54,874 bases of DNA from Halococcus salifodinae DSM 8989 (GTDB lineage: Archaea; Halobacteriota; Halobacteria; Halobacteriales; Halococcaceae). The notes under the pieces are model-generated. The model saw only the letters and a list, made by a program, of their open reading frames with translations, ran no database searches and was not told the DNA's origin. Both the position numbers and the translations under genes were made by a program. Shown piece by piece: positions 16,393-25,788 of this stretch. Numbering within the stretch: position 1 is the stretch's first letter; each line of letters starts with the position of its first letter. The stretch covers positions 334,720 through 389,593 of the forward strand of contig NZ_AOME01000051.1 of assembly GCF_000336935.1 (NCBI RefSeq), in the 5' to 3' direction.

Positions 16393-18234
16393 ATGGATCC
16401 GAACGACACGATACGACGGCACGCACTGGACAGCGAAACGTGGGAGACGGTCGAATCCCGGCTCCTCACGAAGATGCTCGAAGAGTTCACGTACGAAGAG
16501 ATTATCGCACCTCGAAAGGTCAATGTCGACGACGAGCCTGCTACCTACCGCTTCGACCTCGGCGAGGCATCGTACCGATTCGAAGCGACGGAGCGGTTGA
16601 TGGACGGCCTCCACGTCTACGGCGACACCGTCGAACGTCGCGACGGGAGCGACGACTGGACCGCGTTCACGGATCCGCTCGGACTCGTTCACGATCTCGG
16701 CGAAACCACTGATCTCGACGGTCTGACTGAGGGGAACCTCGTTCGCGAGTACAAGCGAACGCTTCTCGCCGACGCCCACATCGAGGCACGCAAGCGAAAC
16801 CGCGACGACGTCAATCTACTCGACTTTGACTATGCCGAACTCGAGGGCGAGATGGAGGGTCACCCCTGGATCACGTACAACAAAGGTCGTCTCGGCTGGG
16901 GGTACGACGACTACCAACAGTTCGCACCCGAGCGGAAAACCCCCGTGACGCTCTCATGGGTCGCCATCTACAAGGAAAAGGCGACCTTCGTCGCTACGGA
17001 AAACGTCGATCACGACTCGCTCGTCCGGCGCGAACTCGGTTCCCGTTACGAGGAGTTCCGCGACCGGCTGGCCGCACGGGGCCTCGACCCGGACGCCTAC
17101 TACTTCCTGCCGGTGCACGACTGGCAGTGGGAGAACAGTATCGTCCCGCTGTTCCCCGATCACATCGCGGCCGAGGACATCGTGCCACTCGGTGAAGGAC
17201 CGGACGAGTACCTGCCACAGCAGTCGGTACGTACCTTCGTCAACGTCGACAACGAGGAGAAACACCACGTCAAAGTCCCAATGCGGATCCTCAATACCCT
17301 GGTCTGGCGCGGTCTCCCCGGGGAGCGGACTGAACTCGCTCCCACCGTCACCGAGTACGTCAAGGGTATTTACGAGGAAGACGAGTTCCTGCAAGAGCAG
17401 GGGCTCGTCCTCCCGGGTGAGATCGCGGGCGTCAACTACGACCACTCAGATTTCACCGACATCGAGGGCTCGCCCTACCAGTACCACGAACTGCTCGGCG
17501 CTGTCTGGCGAGAGTCGATCTACACGTTCCTGGACGATGACGAAGAAGCCATCACGCTCTCCGCGCTGATGCACGTCGACGGCGAGGGCGAACCCTACGT
17601 CTCGCAACTCGTCGCGGAGTCGGGACTCACGCTCGACGAGTGGCTTGCGGAGTTCTTCGAGACTGTGCTTCCGCCGCTCTTGCACTTCCTCTATCGCTAC
17701 GGTACGGTCTTCTCCCCGCACGGACAGAACACGATCCTGGTCGTTGAAGACGCGGTTCCATCCCGCCTCGCGGTCAAGGACTTCGCCGACGACGTGAACG
17801 TGAGCGACCGGCCGCTTCCCGAACTGGACGCGCTCGCAGATGAGATGCACGACGTTCTCCGAAAGGAGCCCCCCGAGGGACTCTGTCAGTTCATCTTCTG
17901 TGGACTGTTCGTCTGTGTGCTCCGATACGTCGCGGACCTCCTCGTGGAACACGAGGAGTACTCCGAAGATCAGTTCTGGACCCACGCGCGGGAGACGATA
18001 CTTGACTACCAGTCGCAGTTCCCCGAACTGGAAGAACGGTTCGAGCTCTTCGACCTGCTTCAGCCCGAGTTCACGAAGCTCAGCCTCAACCGGAACCGAA
18101 TCTTCGACTACGGCTACGACGACGCGCCCGGTCGTCCCCACGCCACCGAGCACGGCACGGTGACGAACCCCCTCTATGAGGTCGCAGCCGACACGCCGGA
18201 GCACGCGAAACGGTCGAGCCGCGCTGACGACTAG
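16393..18234 (+). CDS. iucC: NIS siderophore synthetase, IucA/IucC family (second)
   Basis: A 613-residue second NIS synthetase, expected to add the second hydroxamate arm to the citrate monoamide and so complete a schizokinen-like product. Signatures are MEGHPWITYNKGRLGW (about residues 155-170), LPVHDWQWEN, LPQQSVRTFVNV, KVPMRILNTLVWRGLPGE, VFSPHGQNTILVVED and LAVKDFADDVN. The frame is open upstream into iucD; ATG 16393, two bases after the iucD stop, gives the family length. It corresponds to rhbF, so the operon order equals rhbABCDEF. Confidence 0.92.
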   Translation: MDPNDTIRRHALDSETWETVESRLLTKMLEEFTYEEIIAPRKVNVDDEPATYRFDLGEASYRFEATERLMDGLHVYGDTVERRDGSDDWTAFTDPLGLVHDLGETTDLDGLTEGNLVREYKRTLLADAHIEARKRNRDDVNLLDFDYAELEGEMEGHPWITYNKGRLGWGYDDYQQFAPERKTPVTLSWVAIYKEKATFVATENVDHDSLVRRELGSRYEEFRDRLAARGLDPDAYYFLPVHDWQWENSIVPLFPDHIAAEDIVPLGEGPDEYLPQQSVRTFVNVDNEEKHHVKVPMRILNTLVWRGLPGERTELAPTVTEYVKGIYEEDEFLQEQGLVLPGEIAGVNYDHSDFTDIEGSPYQYHELLGAVWRESIYTFLDDDEEAITLSALMHVDGEGEPYVSQLVAESGLTLDEWLAEFFETVLPPLLHFLYRYGTVFSPHGQNTILVVEDAVPSRLAVKDFADDVNVSDRPLPELDALADEMHDVLRKEPPEGLCQFIFCGLFVCVLRYVADLLVEHEEYSEDQFWTHARETILDYQSQFPELEERFELFDLLQPEFTKLSLNRNRIFDYGYDDAPGRPHATEHGTVTNPLYEVAADTPEHAKRSSRADD

Positions 18235-18237
18235 GAA

Positions 18238-19012
18238 ATGAGTAGCGCGCTAACACGGCGGCTCAAGACAGCATTCATCGCCGACGAGGAGCCACCGCTG
18301 TGGACGCGTGCCTTCCTGCTCGGTTGCGGGACACAGTTTCTCGCCTGCAGCGGCTACGCGGCGATCCATCCGACGTTTGCGGTGTATATGGAAACGGTCA
18401 CCCAAAGCGAGTCGCTCATCGGCCTCGCGTTCGGCACGTTCACCTTTGCAGCCACGGCCGATAGCCGGGTGGCTGCTTGACCGCTTCGGCCGGCGCGGCG
18501 TCCAGGCGATAGCTGCTGTCGCGTTCGTGGCTACGACCCTCTCGTTCACGTGGGTGACCGCTATCTGGGTCGCGATCGGCCTTCGCATACTGCACGGACT
18601 GACCTGGGATGCCAGCAACACCGTGATGCCGACGATCGCCGCAGACGTGGTTACCGGACGCCCGTCAATCGGAGGGATTCGCGTACTTCGATGTGGTTCC
18701 GAACGTCGCGCTCGTGGTGCTACCACCAGCCGGGCTCTGGGTAGCGCATCGTTACGGGTTCGCCGTGCAGTTTGCCGGCGCAGCCCTGGTCACGTTCGCG
18801 GGCATTCCGGTTGGCGCAATCGACGCGTTGGTGCCACTCTACGCACCAACCGTCGGACTCGACAACGCCGGCTTCCTTTTCACGGTCATGGGCGGGGCGA
18901 TCGCCTTCGCACGCACGGTTCGTGGACGACTCTCAGGATCGATACCGACCTTGCTTTCGGCGTCGTTCGTCTGTCGAGCTGCCGGACTGGCACTATTTGC
19001 CCTCGCCAGGCG
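18238..19012 (+). pseudogene. MFS transporter (probable siderophore exporter), broken
   Basis: ATG 18238, three bases after iucC, opens an MFS permease. Frame 1 gives TM1-TM2 (WTRAFLLGCGTQFLACSGYA) and stops at 18480. The next piece, in another frame from about 18455, has the MFS loop WLLDRFGRRGVQ and further helices. A third frame from about 18665 carries SEGFAYFDVVPNVALVVLPP and more helices up to LALFALA. At about 19013 it is cut by an IS6 remnant, losing the last few helices. Two frameshifts plus truncation make it non-functional. Its position suggests it exported or imported the siderophore. Confidence 0.8.
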
Positions 19013-19240
19013 ACGTTTCTCGTCGACGGTGCAACACCGCTACACGAAGCCTGCCGCCGCCACGGCCTCGATTTCCGCGACGAACAGCATGGAAATCGTA
19101 GCGGCGTCGAACGTGTCTTCCGCGAGGGAAAACGACGCACCGCCTCGTTCTCGAACTGTTTCAGTCATGCCGATCCAGCAACTGCCGACGAGTGGTTGCG
19201 ATCGTTCGCCGTCGCATGGAACCAGCTTATCTGAACACTA
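19013..19240 (+). mobile_element. IS6-type remnant, 3' end only
   Basis: 228 bases closely similar to positions 164-390 of the window. They encode the last 75 residues of the transposase, with the second Asp in FLVDGATPLHE and the Glu in VFREGKRRT, and end in the terminal repeat (19228-19240, an exact complement of 54498-54510). The 5' two thirds and the left repeat are missing, so it cannot move alone. It is in direct orientation with the element at the window start. The IS end lies only 50 bases before the ahcY start codon. Confidence 0.85.
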
Positions 19241-19290
19241 TCGAAGTAGGGTCCGGTAGCGTTTTGAGCGCGCTGGCTCTCGGTTCACCC

Positions 19291-20568
19291 ATGACCGACG
19301 CCGCGCCGATCACCGACCGTATCGACGATCCCGAGAGCGCCCGCGAGTCGGGCCGCCAGAAGATCGACTGGGCACGCGAGCACATGCCGATCATGCGCGC
19401 GCTTCGTGAGGAATTCGAGGCCGAACAACCTCTCGCGGGCGAGCGGATCGGGATGGCGATGCACGTCGAGGCCACTACTGCTGTGCTCACCGAGACGCTC
19501 GCCGCCGCCGGCGCGGAGATCGCGATCACAGGCTGTAACCCGCTTTCGACCCACGACGACGTGAGTCGGGCGCTCGACGCCCACGAATCGATCACTTCCT
19601 ACGCCGAGCGCGGCGTCGACGACGACGCCTACTACGCCGCGATCGAGGCCGTGATCGGCCACGAGCCCACGATTACTGTGGACGACGGGATGGACATGGT
19701 CGCCGCGATCCACGACGACTATCCCGAACTCATCGACTCCATCGTGGGTGGGTGCGAGGAGACGACGACGGGCGTCCACCGCCTCCGCGCGATGGACGAC
19801 GACGGCGCGCTGGAGTACCCCGTGTTCGCGGTGAACGACACGCCGATGAAACGGCTGTTCGACAACGTTCACGGCACGGGTGAGTCCGCGCTGTCGGCGA
19901 TCGCGATGACCACCAACCTCTCGTTTGCGGGGAAAACGATCGTCGTCGCAGGGTATGGTTACTGTGGCCAGGGTGTCGCGAAGAAGGCCGCCGGCCAGAA
20001 CGCCCATGTCGTCGTTTGCGAGGTCGATCCCCGGCGCGCGTTGGAGGCTCACATGGAGGGGTACGAGGTCCTTCCCATGAGCGAAGCCGCGGCGAAAGGC
20101 GACGTGTTCGTCACCACGACCGGCAACCGCGACGTCATCACCGCCGAGCACTTCGAGCGGATGGGCGACGGCGCGCTGCTCGCGAACGCGGGCCACTTCG
20201 ACGTCGAGATCGACCTCGACGGGCTCTCGGATCTCGCGGCGAGCACCCGTGAGGTGCGGCCCGGGGTTCAGGAGTACGAACTCGACGACGGCACGCGGCT
20301 GAACGTGCTCGCCGAGGGCCGACTCGTCAACCTCGCCGCGCCGGTCGCGCTCGGCCACCCGGTCGAGGTGATGGACCAGAGCTTCGGCGTCCAGGCAGTC
20401 TGTGTGCGCGAACTCAGCGGGGCAGCGTACGAGCCGGGCGTCCACGACGTTCCCGACGATCTCGACCGTGAGGTCGCCGAGATCAAACTCGACGCCGAGG
20501 GGCTCGCGATCGACGAACTCTCCGACGAACAGACGGAGTACATGGGAAGCTGGGATCACGGAACGTGA
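19291..20568 (+). CDS. ahcY: Adenosylhomocysteinase
   Basis: 425 residues. It hydrolyses S-adenosylhomocysteine to adenosine and homocysteine, clearing the inhibitory product of methyltransferases. Family features: [31 protein letters not shown] (substrate domain), [12 protein letters not shown], and the NAD-binding [16 protein letters not shown] near residue 220. [20 protein letters not shown] completes the cofactor site. The frame extends upstream into the IS remnant; ATG 19291 is the correct start by homology and starts [13 protein letters not shown]. Its promoter region is squeezed into the 50 bases after the IS end. The gene overlaps hjc by four bases. Confidence 0.93.
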   Translation: MTDAAPITDRIDDPESARESGRQKIDWAREHMPIMRALREEFEAEQPLAGERIGMAMHVEATTAVLTETLAAAGAEIAITGCNPLSTHDDVSRALDAHESITSYAERGVDDDAYYAAIEAVIGHEPTITVDDGMDMVAAIHDDYPELIDSIVGGCEETTTGVHRLRAMDDDGALEYPVFAVNDTPMKRLFDNVHGTGESALSAIAMTTNLSFAGKTIVVAGYGYCGQGVAKKAAGQNAHVVVCEVDPRRALEAHMEGYEVLPMSEAAAKGDVFVTTTGNRDVITAEHFERMGDGALLANAGHFDVEIDLDGLSDLAASTREVRPGVQEYELDDGTRLNVLAEGRLVNLAAPVALGHPVEVMDQSFGVQAVCVRELSGAAYEPGVHDVPDDLDREVAEIKLDAEGLAIDELSDEQTEYMGSWDHGT

Positions 20569-20990
20569 GCAACGCCAAGGGCGATCGTCGGGAGCGCGAA
20601 CTCGTCAACGAGCTCGACGATGCCGGGTTCGCGGTGATGCGCGCGCCGGCGAGCGGCAGTGCGACCGACCGCGAGCTCCCCGACGTGCTCGCCGGTAACG
20701 ACGGTGATTTTTTCGCGATCGAGGCGAAATCCTCCGCGGGCGACCCGATCTATCTCACCGGCGAGGAGGTCGAAGCGCTGGTCTACTTCGCCCAAAACTT
20801 CGGCGCGAAACCCCGTATCGGAGTACGGTTCGACCGCGAAGCGTGGTACTTCTTCCATCCGGGCGACTGCTACGTCACCGACGGTGGCAACTACCGCGTC
20901 AAAAAGGAGACCGCGCTCGAAGAGGGCACCGACTTCGACGAACTCACCGGCCAGTCGACCCGCACGCAGCTGGACCAATACGACGTCTAA
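20565..20990 (+). CDS. hjc: Holliday junction resolvase Hjc
   Basis: 141 residues from a GTG that overlaps the ahcY stop (GTGA). Archaeal Hjc cuts four-way DNA junctions as a dimer. The active-site residues are all present: Glu in [13 protein letters not shown], Asp in RELPDVLAG, and Glu and Lys in FFAIEAKSS, with the SGSATDR loop between them. The length is normal with a short acidic haloarchaeal tail. The operon with ahcY is a known haloarchaeal neighbourhood only in part, so co-expression is inferred from the overlap. Confidence 0.9.
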   Translation: MSNAKGDRRERELVNELDDAGFAVMRAPASGSATDRELPDVLAGNDGDFFAIEAKSSAGDPIYLTGEEVEALVYFAQNFGAKPRIGVRFDREAWYFFHPGDCYVTDGGNYRVKKETALEEGTDFDELTGQSTRTQLDQYDV

Positions 20991-21223
20991 GCAGGATGTG
21001 CCGGGGGAGCCGGCGGTGGCGCAAGGCTGCCACGACCCCGATCTGGCGTTCGTCACGCGGATGTCTGACGCAGATTTAAGTATCAACCGATCGTCGATCT
21101 ATCCGGGCGCGCCGACGGCCTCGAATCCCCCCATCCTCCCACTCGCGCGCCCGGCGACGGTTCCCGCTGCGACGCCCTCCCCTCCTCGTGCTCTTTCGAC
21201 GCTGTCTTCGATCGACTGACTCG

Positions 21224-21892
21224 CTAGGCCTCGCCTGTGTCCCCGCGGAGCCGGTCGCGGACGACGCTCACGGCGTCCGGTTCGGCGACGACCGCGAGCT
21301 GGTCGCCGGCCTCGATCGCGGTTCGCGGCAACGGGATATCCATCGCTTCGCCCGCCCGACCGTGGGCGTAGATCCGCACACCCTCCGGGACGTCGAGACT
21401 GACGACGCGTTCGTCGATCGCCGGTGATCCCTCGGGAACGGTGAGCGTGGTCGCCGCGAGCTTCTCGGTGATGTCGGCGAGGACGTTGAAATCGCCCCCG
21501 AGGAGTGCGGTCTTTGCCCCTGCGGCTCCCAACTGCTCTGGGTAGACGATCTCGTCGACGCCCTCGCTGTACTGCTGGTAGACCGCCTCGCTGAACTCCT
21601 CGCTGATCCGTAACACCGTGCGACAGCCGCGCTCGTTCGCGGCCGTACACACCGTGAAGTTGGTCTCGGGATCGCCCGTGAGTCCGCCGACCGCATCGGC
21701 AGTGTCGAGGTCAGCCTCGGCGAGGACATCGTCGGTCGCGCCGTCGCCCTCGATGACCGCAAAGCCCGCCTCGCGGGCGCGTTCGACCTTCGCCGGATCG
21801 TTGTCGATCACGAGAACGTCGTGGCCCTCTTCGGCGAGGATCTGTGCGGTCCGAATCCCGACGCGACCGTACCCGACGATCACACATCTCAT
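21224..21892 (-). CDS. trkA: TrkA-type K+ uptake regulatory protein
   Basis: 222 residues. An N-terminal RCK domain starts with the Rossmann motif CVIVGYGRVGIRTAQILAEE and has the adenine-binding acidic end VLVIDNDPAKVERA. A C-terminal TrkA-C domain (DERVVSLDVPEGVRI and on) follows from about residue 145. Such proteins bind nucleotide on the cytosolic side and gate a Trk K+ channel, which is central to haloarchaeal osmoadaptation; the channel subunit is not in this window. The frame stays open upstream; the ATG at 21892 gives the usual N-terminus. Confidence 0.88.
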   Translation of the reverse strand: MRCVIVGYGRVGIRTAQILAEEGHDVLVIDNDPAKVERAREAGFAVIEGDGATDDVLAEADLDTADAVGGLTGDPETNFTVCTAANERGCRTVLRISEEFSEAVYQQYSEGVDEIVYPEQLGAAGAKTALLGGDFNVLADITEKLAATTLTVPEGSPAIDERVVSLDVPEGVRIYAHGRAGEAMDIPLPRTAIEAGDQLAVVAEPDAVSVVRDRLRGDTGEA

Positions 21893-22018
21893 GCGGCCCG
21901 GTACGCCACCCGGGATTAAAAACACTAACCCCCTGCCGAGGATCGCTCGCACCGATCGTCGTCTCATGGGGCGGTCGTCATCCCTCGAATTTTTGCCGCT
22001 GCTCGTCGATGTCGTGAT

Positions 22019-23095
22019 ATGGAGATCGAACCGTTCACGCTCGAACGCTGGTTCGACGAGCACGAACACGACGCCGACATCATGCTCGCCGAAAGCGGTA
22101 TCCGGAGCCTCGATTCCTCGCGGTTCGACACCGATCCCGGCGAGCTCGGCTACGTGATCCCGACCGATGGCGACCCCGAGTTCCGGGCACAGGTCGCCGA
22201 CCGCTACGACCGCTCGGCCGACGACCTCCTCTTTACCTGTGGCACGCAGGAGGCCAATCTGCTCGCTGTCCTCGCGACGCTCGACCCTGACGATCACGCG
22301 GTGGTCGTGACCCCGACCTACCAGTCCCTCTACGCGCTTCCCGAGGCGATCGCGGATGTCACTCGCGTCGAACTCACGCCGCCGGACTGGCGCCTTGACG
22401 TGGATGCGGTCGCCGACGCGATCGAACCCGACACACGACTCGTGGTCTGCAACAACCCGAACAACCCCACCGGACGATACCACTCGGGCGAGCGGATCGA
22501 GGCGCTCTACGATCTCGCGGCCGACAACGACGCCTACCTCCTCTGTGACGAAGTGTACCGGCTGCTCGCCGACGATCCCCTTCCTCCTGTCGCGAGTCTC
22601 GGTGAGTGGGGGATCAGTACGACGAGTCTCACCAAGGCCTACGGCCTCGCCGGCCTCCGGTTCGGCTGGCTGTGTGGCCCGCCCGAGATCGCCGATGCGG
22701 CGCGACGCTGGAAGGATTACACCACGATCTCGCCTTCGATCTTCGGCCAGCATATCGCGCGCCAGGCCCTCGGCGAGCAGGAGAAGACGATCCTCGACGA
22801 GAACCGCAAGCACGCCCGCCGGAACCACGAGGTCGTCCGGGAGTTCGTCGACGAACACGGTCTCGACTGGCACGACCCCGTCGGCGTCAACGGGTTTCCG
22901 ACGGTTCCATCGGGGTTCACGGACGCCCGCGAGTTCTGCCGGACGGTGGTCGAAGAAGAGAGCGTGGTGCTCGCACCGGGCGACGTCTTCGGGTTCGACG
23001 ACCGGTTTCGGATCGGGTTCGGGCTCCCGGCCGACGAGCTCGACGAGGGGCTCGAACGGGTCGGTCGGGTGATCGAAGCACACACGACCGAGTAG
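22019..23095 (+). CDS. Class I/II PLP aminotransferase
   Basis: 358 residues, fold type I. Cofactor residues: [17 protein letters not shown] (about 75-91), [14 protein letters not shown] with the conserved Asn-Pro-Thr-Gly, [12 protein letters not shown] with its Asp, the Schiff-base Lys in [17 protein letters not shown] and a late Arg in FRIGFGLP that would hold the substrate carboxylate. The amino acid used cannot be told; the family covers alanine, aspartate and capreomycidine-type enzymes. It is divergent from trkA. The next gene, eIF-5A, has its own promoter. Confidence 0.82.
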   Translation: MEIEPFTLERWFDEHEHDADIMLAESGIRSLDSSRFDTDPGELGYVIPTDGDPEFRAQVADRYDRSADDLLFTCGTQEANLLAVLATLDPDDHAVVVTPTYQSLYALPEAIADVTRVELTPPDWRLDVDAVADAIEPDTRLVVCNNPNNPTGRYHSGERIEALYDLAADNDAYLLCDEVYRLLADDPLPPVASLGEWGISTTSLTKAYGLAGLRFGWLCGPPEIADAARRWKDYTTISPSIFGQHIARQALGEQEKTILDENRKHARRNHEVVREFVDEHGLDWHDPVGVNGFPTVPSGFTDAREFCRTVVEEESVVLAPGDVFGFDDRFRIGFGLPADELDEGLERVGRVIEAHTTE

Positions 23096-23131
23096 CGGCC
23101 ATCGGGGAACGACAGGGCTGCTTCCAAACCG

Positions 23132-23137
23132 TTTATA
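23132..23137 (+). promoter_or_regulatory. TATA box of eif5A
   Basis: TTTATA lies 26 bases before ATG 23161, the expected spacing for a leaderless transcript. Confidence 0.65.
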
Positions 23138-23160
23138 CTGCCGGGTTAGCAATCACGGCT

Positions 23161-23535
23161 ATGGCCAGAGAGCAGACGCAGGTGCGCGACCTCGGCGAGG
23201 GTAGCTACGTGATGATCGACGACGCGCCGTGCAAGATCACGGCGTACAGCACGGCGAAACCGGGCAAGCACGGCAGCGCGAAGGCCCGTGTCGAGGGCAC
23301 GGGCGTCTTCGACGGGAACAAGCGCAACTTCACCCAACCCGTCGACGCGAAGGTCTGGGTCCCGATCATCCACCGAAAGCAGGGCCAGGTCGTGAGTGTC
23401 GAGTCCGACGACGTCTCCCAGGTGATGGCGCTCGACACCTACGAGACGTTCACGATCAAGACCGGCGACGCCGACCTCGCGCCCGACGACGAGATCGAGT
23501 ATCTCGAGATGGACGAGCAGCGAAAGATCGTCTGA
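23161..23535 (+). CDS. eif5A: Translation factor aIF-5A
   Basis: 124 residues, the normal archaeal size. The N-terminal SH3-like barrel holds the exposed loop [13 protein letters not shown], whose Lys (in GKHG, about residue 40) is converted to deoxyhypusine or hypusine. The C-terminal OB fold follows from about residue 70. The factor relieves ribosome stalling at proline-rich stretches. A TATA element 26 bases upstream indicates leaderless transcription. The agmatinase-like gene begins eight bases after its stop. Confidence 0.95.
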   Translation: MAREQTQVRDLGEGSYVMIDDAPCKITAYSTAKPGKHGSAKARVEGTGVFDGNKRNFTQPVDAKVWVPIIHRKQGQVVSVESDDVSQVMALDTYETFTIKTGDADLAPDDEIEYLEMDEQRKIV

Positions 23536-23543
23536 GGACTGCG

Positions 23544-24359
23544 GTGTTCCCCGACGCGAGCGCCGAACGGGACGACGCCGACTACGTCCTCGTCGGCGCG
23601 CCGCTCGACCGCTCGACCACGTTTCAGCCCGGCGCACGCTTCGGTCCCCGCCGGGTGCGCCAGTTCGCGAAAACGTTCGACGACTACGATCGACGAACTG
23701 ATCGCCGCTTTTCGGCCCTCGGCGTCCACGACGCCGGCGATCTCGACACGTTCACGGACGTCACGGAGTATCTCGACTTCCTCATGGGGTTGCTCGGCGA
23801 CGCTGCCGACGACGGAGCCATCCCGCTGCTCGTGGGTGGCGAACACACGGTGAGCGTCGCGGGCGTGCGCGCGACCGAGCCCGACGTGTTCGTCTGTCTC
23901 GATGCCCACCTCGATCTCCGGGAGTCGTACGCGGGCGACGAGTACAGCCATGCCACCGTCACGCGTCACGTGCTCGATATCGCCGATCGAGCCGTCGTCC
24001 TCGGCGCGCGCGCCGGCAGCGAAGCCGAGTGGGAGCGCGCCGACCGCGACGACGTCACGGTGGTCCCGCCCGGCGACGTGGCCGACTGGGAGCCGGATTT
24101 CGACGACGGGACTTCGGTCTACTGTAGCGTCGACATCGACGCCGCCGATCCCGGATTCGCACCGGGGACCGGCACGATGGAACCGTTCGGGCTCGAACCG
24201 CGCGAGCTCCGATCCGTCGTCCGATCGGTCGCGCCGTCGACCGTGGGGTTCGATCTCGTCGAGGTGAACGACCGCGACGACGGCCAGGCGGCCGCGCTCG
24301 GAGCGAAACTCCTCCGGGAGTTCGTCTACACCCACGCTCACGCCCGAACCGACGACTGA
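23544..24359 (+). CDS. speB: Agmatinase-like ureohydrolase, probable deoxyhypusine-pathway enzyme
   Basis: 271 residues from a GTG start eight bases after aIF-5A. Metal-binding motifs of the arginase/agmatinase family are complete: VGGEHTVSV (His), CLDAHLDLRE (Asp-x-His-x-Asp) and SVDIDAADPGFAPGTGT (Asp-x-Asp). Known work on Haloferax (the aIF5A-linked agmatinase-like protein) showed that haloarchaea build deoxyhypusine from agmatine and need an agmatinase-like enzyme to remove urea. The tight pairing here fits that role. A plain agmatinase making putrescine is the alternative. Confidence 0.85.
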   Translation: MFPDASAERDDADYVLVGAPLDRSTTFQPGARFGPRRVRQFAKTFDDYDRRTDRRFSALGVHDAGDLDTFTDVTEYLDFLMGLLGDAADDGAIPLLVGGEHTVSVAGVRATEPDVFVCLDAHLDLRESYAGDEYSHATVTRHVLDIADRAVVLGARAGSEAEWERADRDDVTVVPPGDVADWEPDFDDGTSVYCSVDIDAADPGFAPGTGTMEPFGLEPRELRSVVRSVAPSTVGFDLVEVNDRDDGQAAALGAKLLREFVYTHAHARTDD

Positions 24360-24559
24360 CGGTCCCGACACGGTCTCGAACGGTCCACGGCAATTTTCAC
24401 TTTCACTCCCCGAATCGAGCCCGGGAACAGCGGTGCGATCGCCCGTCCCGTGACGTGCCGGCCCACAGTATATCCTCGTGCTCCTCGTAGCGGGTGTACC
24501 GTGTCCGGTCAGAGAATCGTCGTCGCTCGGTGTGACGGCTCGCTGTCGGAACGCCGATC

Positions 24560-25345
24560 ATGAACGAGCGACTCGCCGCCGCAGCCGCGACTGTCCGCCG
24601 GATCGTTCGTCACGTGACCGGGAACTACGTGCCCTTTCTCGCGGGGAGCCTCGCATACCACGTGTTCGTCGCGCTGGTTCCCGTCTCCTTGCTCTCGCTC
24701 GTCGTGGTTTCGGCGGTCGGCGGCGAGGCCGGCGTCGACTATCTCGTCGAACTGACACAGCCGTATCTCACGCCGCGGGCGCGGGCGCTGCTCGCGAACG
24801 CCATCACGGGCGCGGCGGATCGAACAGGACTGGTGGTGTTGGGTGCTGGTGCGCTGGTCTGGAGCCTGTTCAGGATCTTCCGCGGGCTCGACATCGCCTT
24901 CGCGACGATCTACGACGCTCCGACTCACGACTCGCTCGGGCGACAGTTCGGCGACGGCGTCGTGGCCGTGCTCGCGGTGACTGGTGGCCTCGCAGCGTCG
25001 GTGGTCGTCGGGGCGATTGTCGCGGTAGTGCCGCTGGGGCCGCTCGCCCGGCTCGCCAACCCGCTGCTGTTCGTGGTCGTGCTGGCGGTCGTGTTCTTCC
25101 CGCTGTACTACGTGTTTCCGAACGTCGAAGTGACGCCCCGCGACGTGCTCCCTGGCACGGTGGTGGCCGCGATCGGCTGGGCACTCTTTCACGTCATCTT
25201 TCAGCTCTACGCCACCTACGCGATCACGCAGGAGGCCTACGAGGTGCTCGGTGTGGTGCTCTCGGTGCTGATCTGGGTGTACGCGAGCATGTTCATCCTC
25301 CTCACCGGAGCGGCCGTGAACGCCGTTCTCGGGGGCCACGGCTGA
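24560..25345 (+). CDS. YihY/UPF0761 family membrane protein
   Basis: 261 residues with about six hydrophobic segments (about 25-50, 95-105, 130-160, 165-190, 205-225 and 230-255). The family signature FLAGSLAYHVFVALVPVSLL near the N-terminus and ITQEAYEVLGVVLSVLIWVY near the end match YihY, formerly misnamed RNase BN. The proteins are integral membrane proteins of unresolved transport-like function. It stands alone; the 200 bases before it hold no gene. Confidence 0.82.
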   Translation: MNERLAAAAATVRRIVRHVTGNYVPFLAGSLAYHVFVALVPVSLLSLVVVSAVGGEAGVDYLVELTQPYLTPRARALLANAITGAADRTGLVVLGAGALVWSLFRIFRGLDIAFATIYDAPTHDSLGRQFGDGVVAVLAVTGGLAASVVVGAIVAVVPLGPLARLANPLLFVVVLAVVFFPLYYVFPNVEVTPRDVLPGTVVAAIGWALFHVIFQLYATYAITQEAYEVLGVVLSVLIWVYASMFILLTGAAVNAVLGGHG

Positions 25346-25443
25346 GTCGTTCGACGTCATCGACCCGGGGACGCCGACGACGAGAACGATCCCACTGGGC
25401 CGCTGTCCGGGTGCTTTTCACGGTCGCTCCCGTGGACCCCCGC

Positions 25444-25764
25444 ATGCAGTTCTGCGACGAGTGCGGATCGATGATGCACGCAGACGGCGACGAGATGGTG
25501 TGCGCCGACTGTGGCGAGCGCGTCCCGAAGGACGGCGAGCGCGCAGCGGCGTTCGTGAGCACCGAATCCCAGACCACCGACGACGTGATCGAAACCAGCG
25601 AGGACGCCGCCGACGAGGGCAAACCCACCGCCGAGGTCGAGTGCGACGACTGTGGCAACGATCGTGCGTGGTACACCATCAAGCAGACCGGCTCGGCCGA
25701 CGAGCCGCCGACGCGATTCTTCAAATGTACCGAGTGCGGTCATCGCTGGCGTGGGTACAGCTAA
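25444..25764 (+). CDS. tfs: Transcription factor S (TFIIS/RPB9-like)
   Basis: 106 residues. The N-terminal zinc ribbon (CDECGSMMHADGDEMVCADC) is followed by an acidic linker. The C-terminal TFIIS-type ribbon has CDDCGN, then ADEPPT carrying the Asp-Glu pair that activates RNA cleavage by RNA polymerase, then FFKCTECGHRWRGYS. The protein rescues backtracked polymerase. ATG 25444 is the homologous start. The gene is single and follows yihY by about 100 bases. Confidence 0.92.
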   Translation: MQFCDECGSMMHADGDEMVCADCGERVPKDGERAAAFVSTESQTTDDVIETSEDAADEGKPTAEVECDDCGNDRAWYTIKQTGSADEPPTRFFKCTECGHRWRGYS

Positions 25765-25788
25765 GAACCGTTCGCCGTCACGAACCGA

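Noticed and set aside
19192-19290. Extended N-terminus of ahcY beginning in the IS remnant
   Set aside because: It would fuse IS sequence to a conserved core enzyme; homologues start at the equivalent of ATG 19291.
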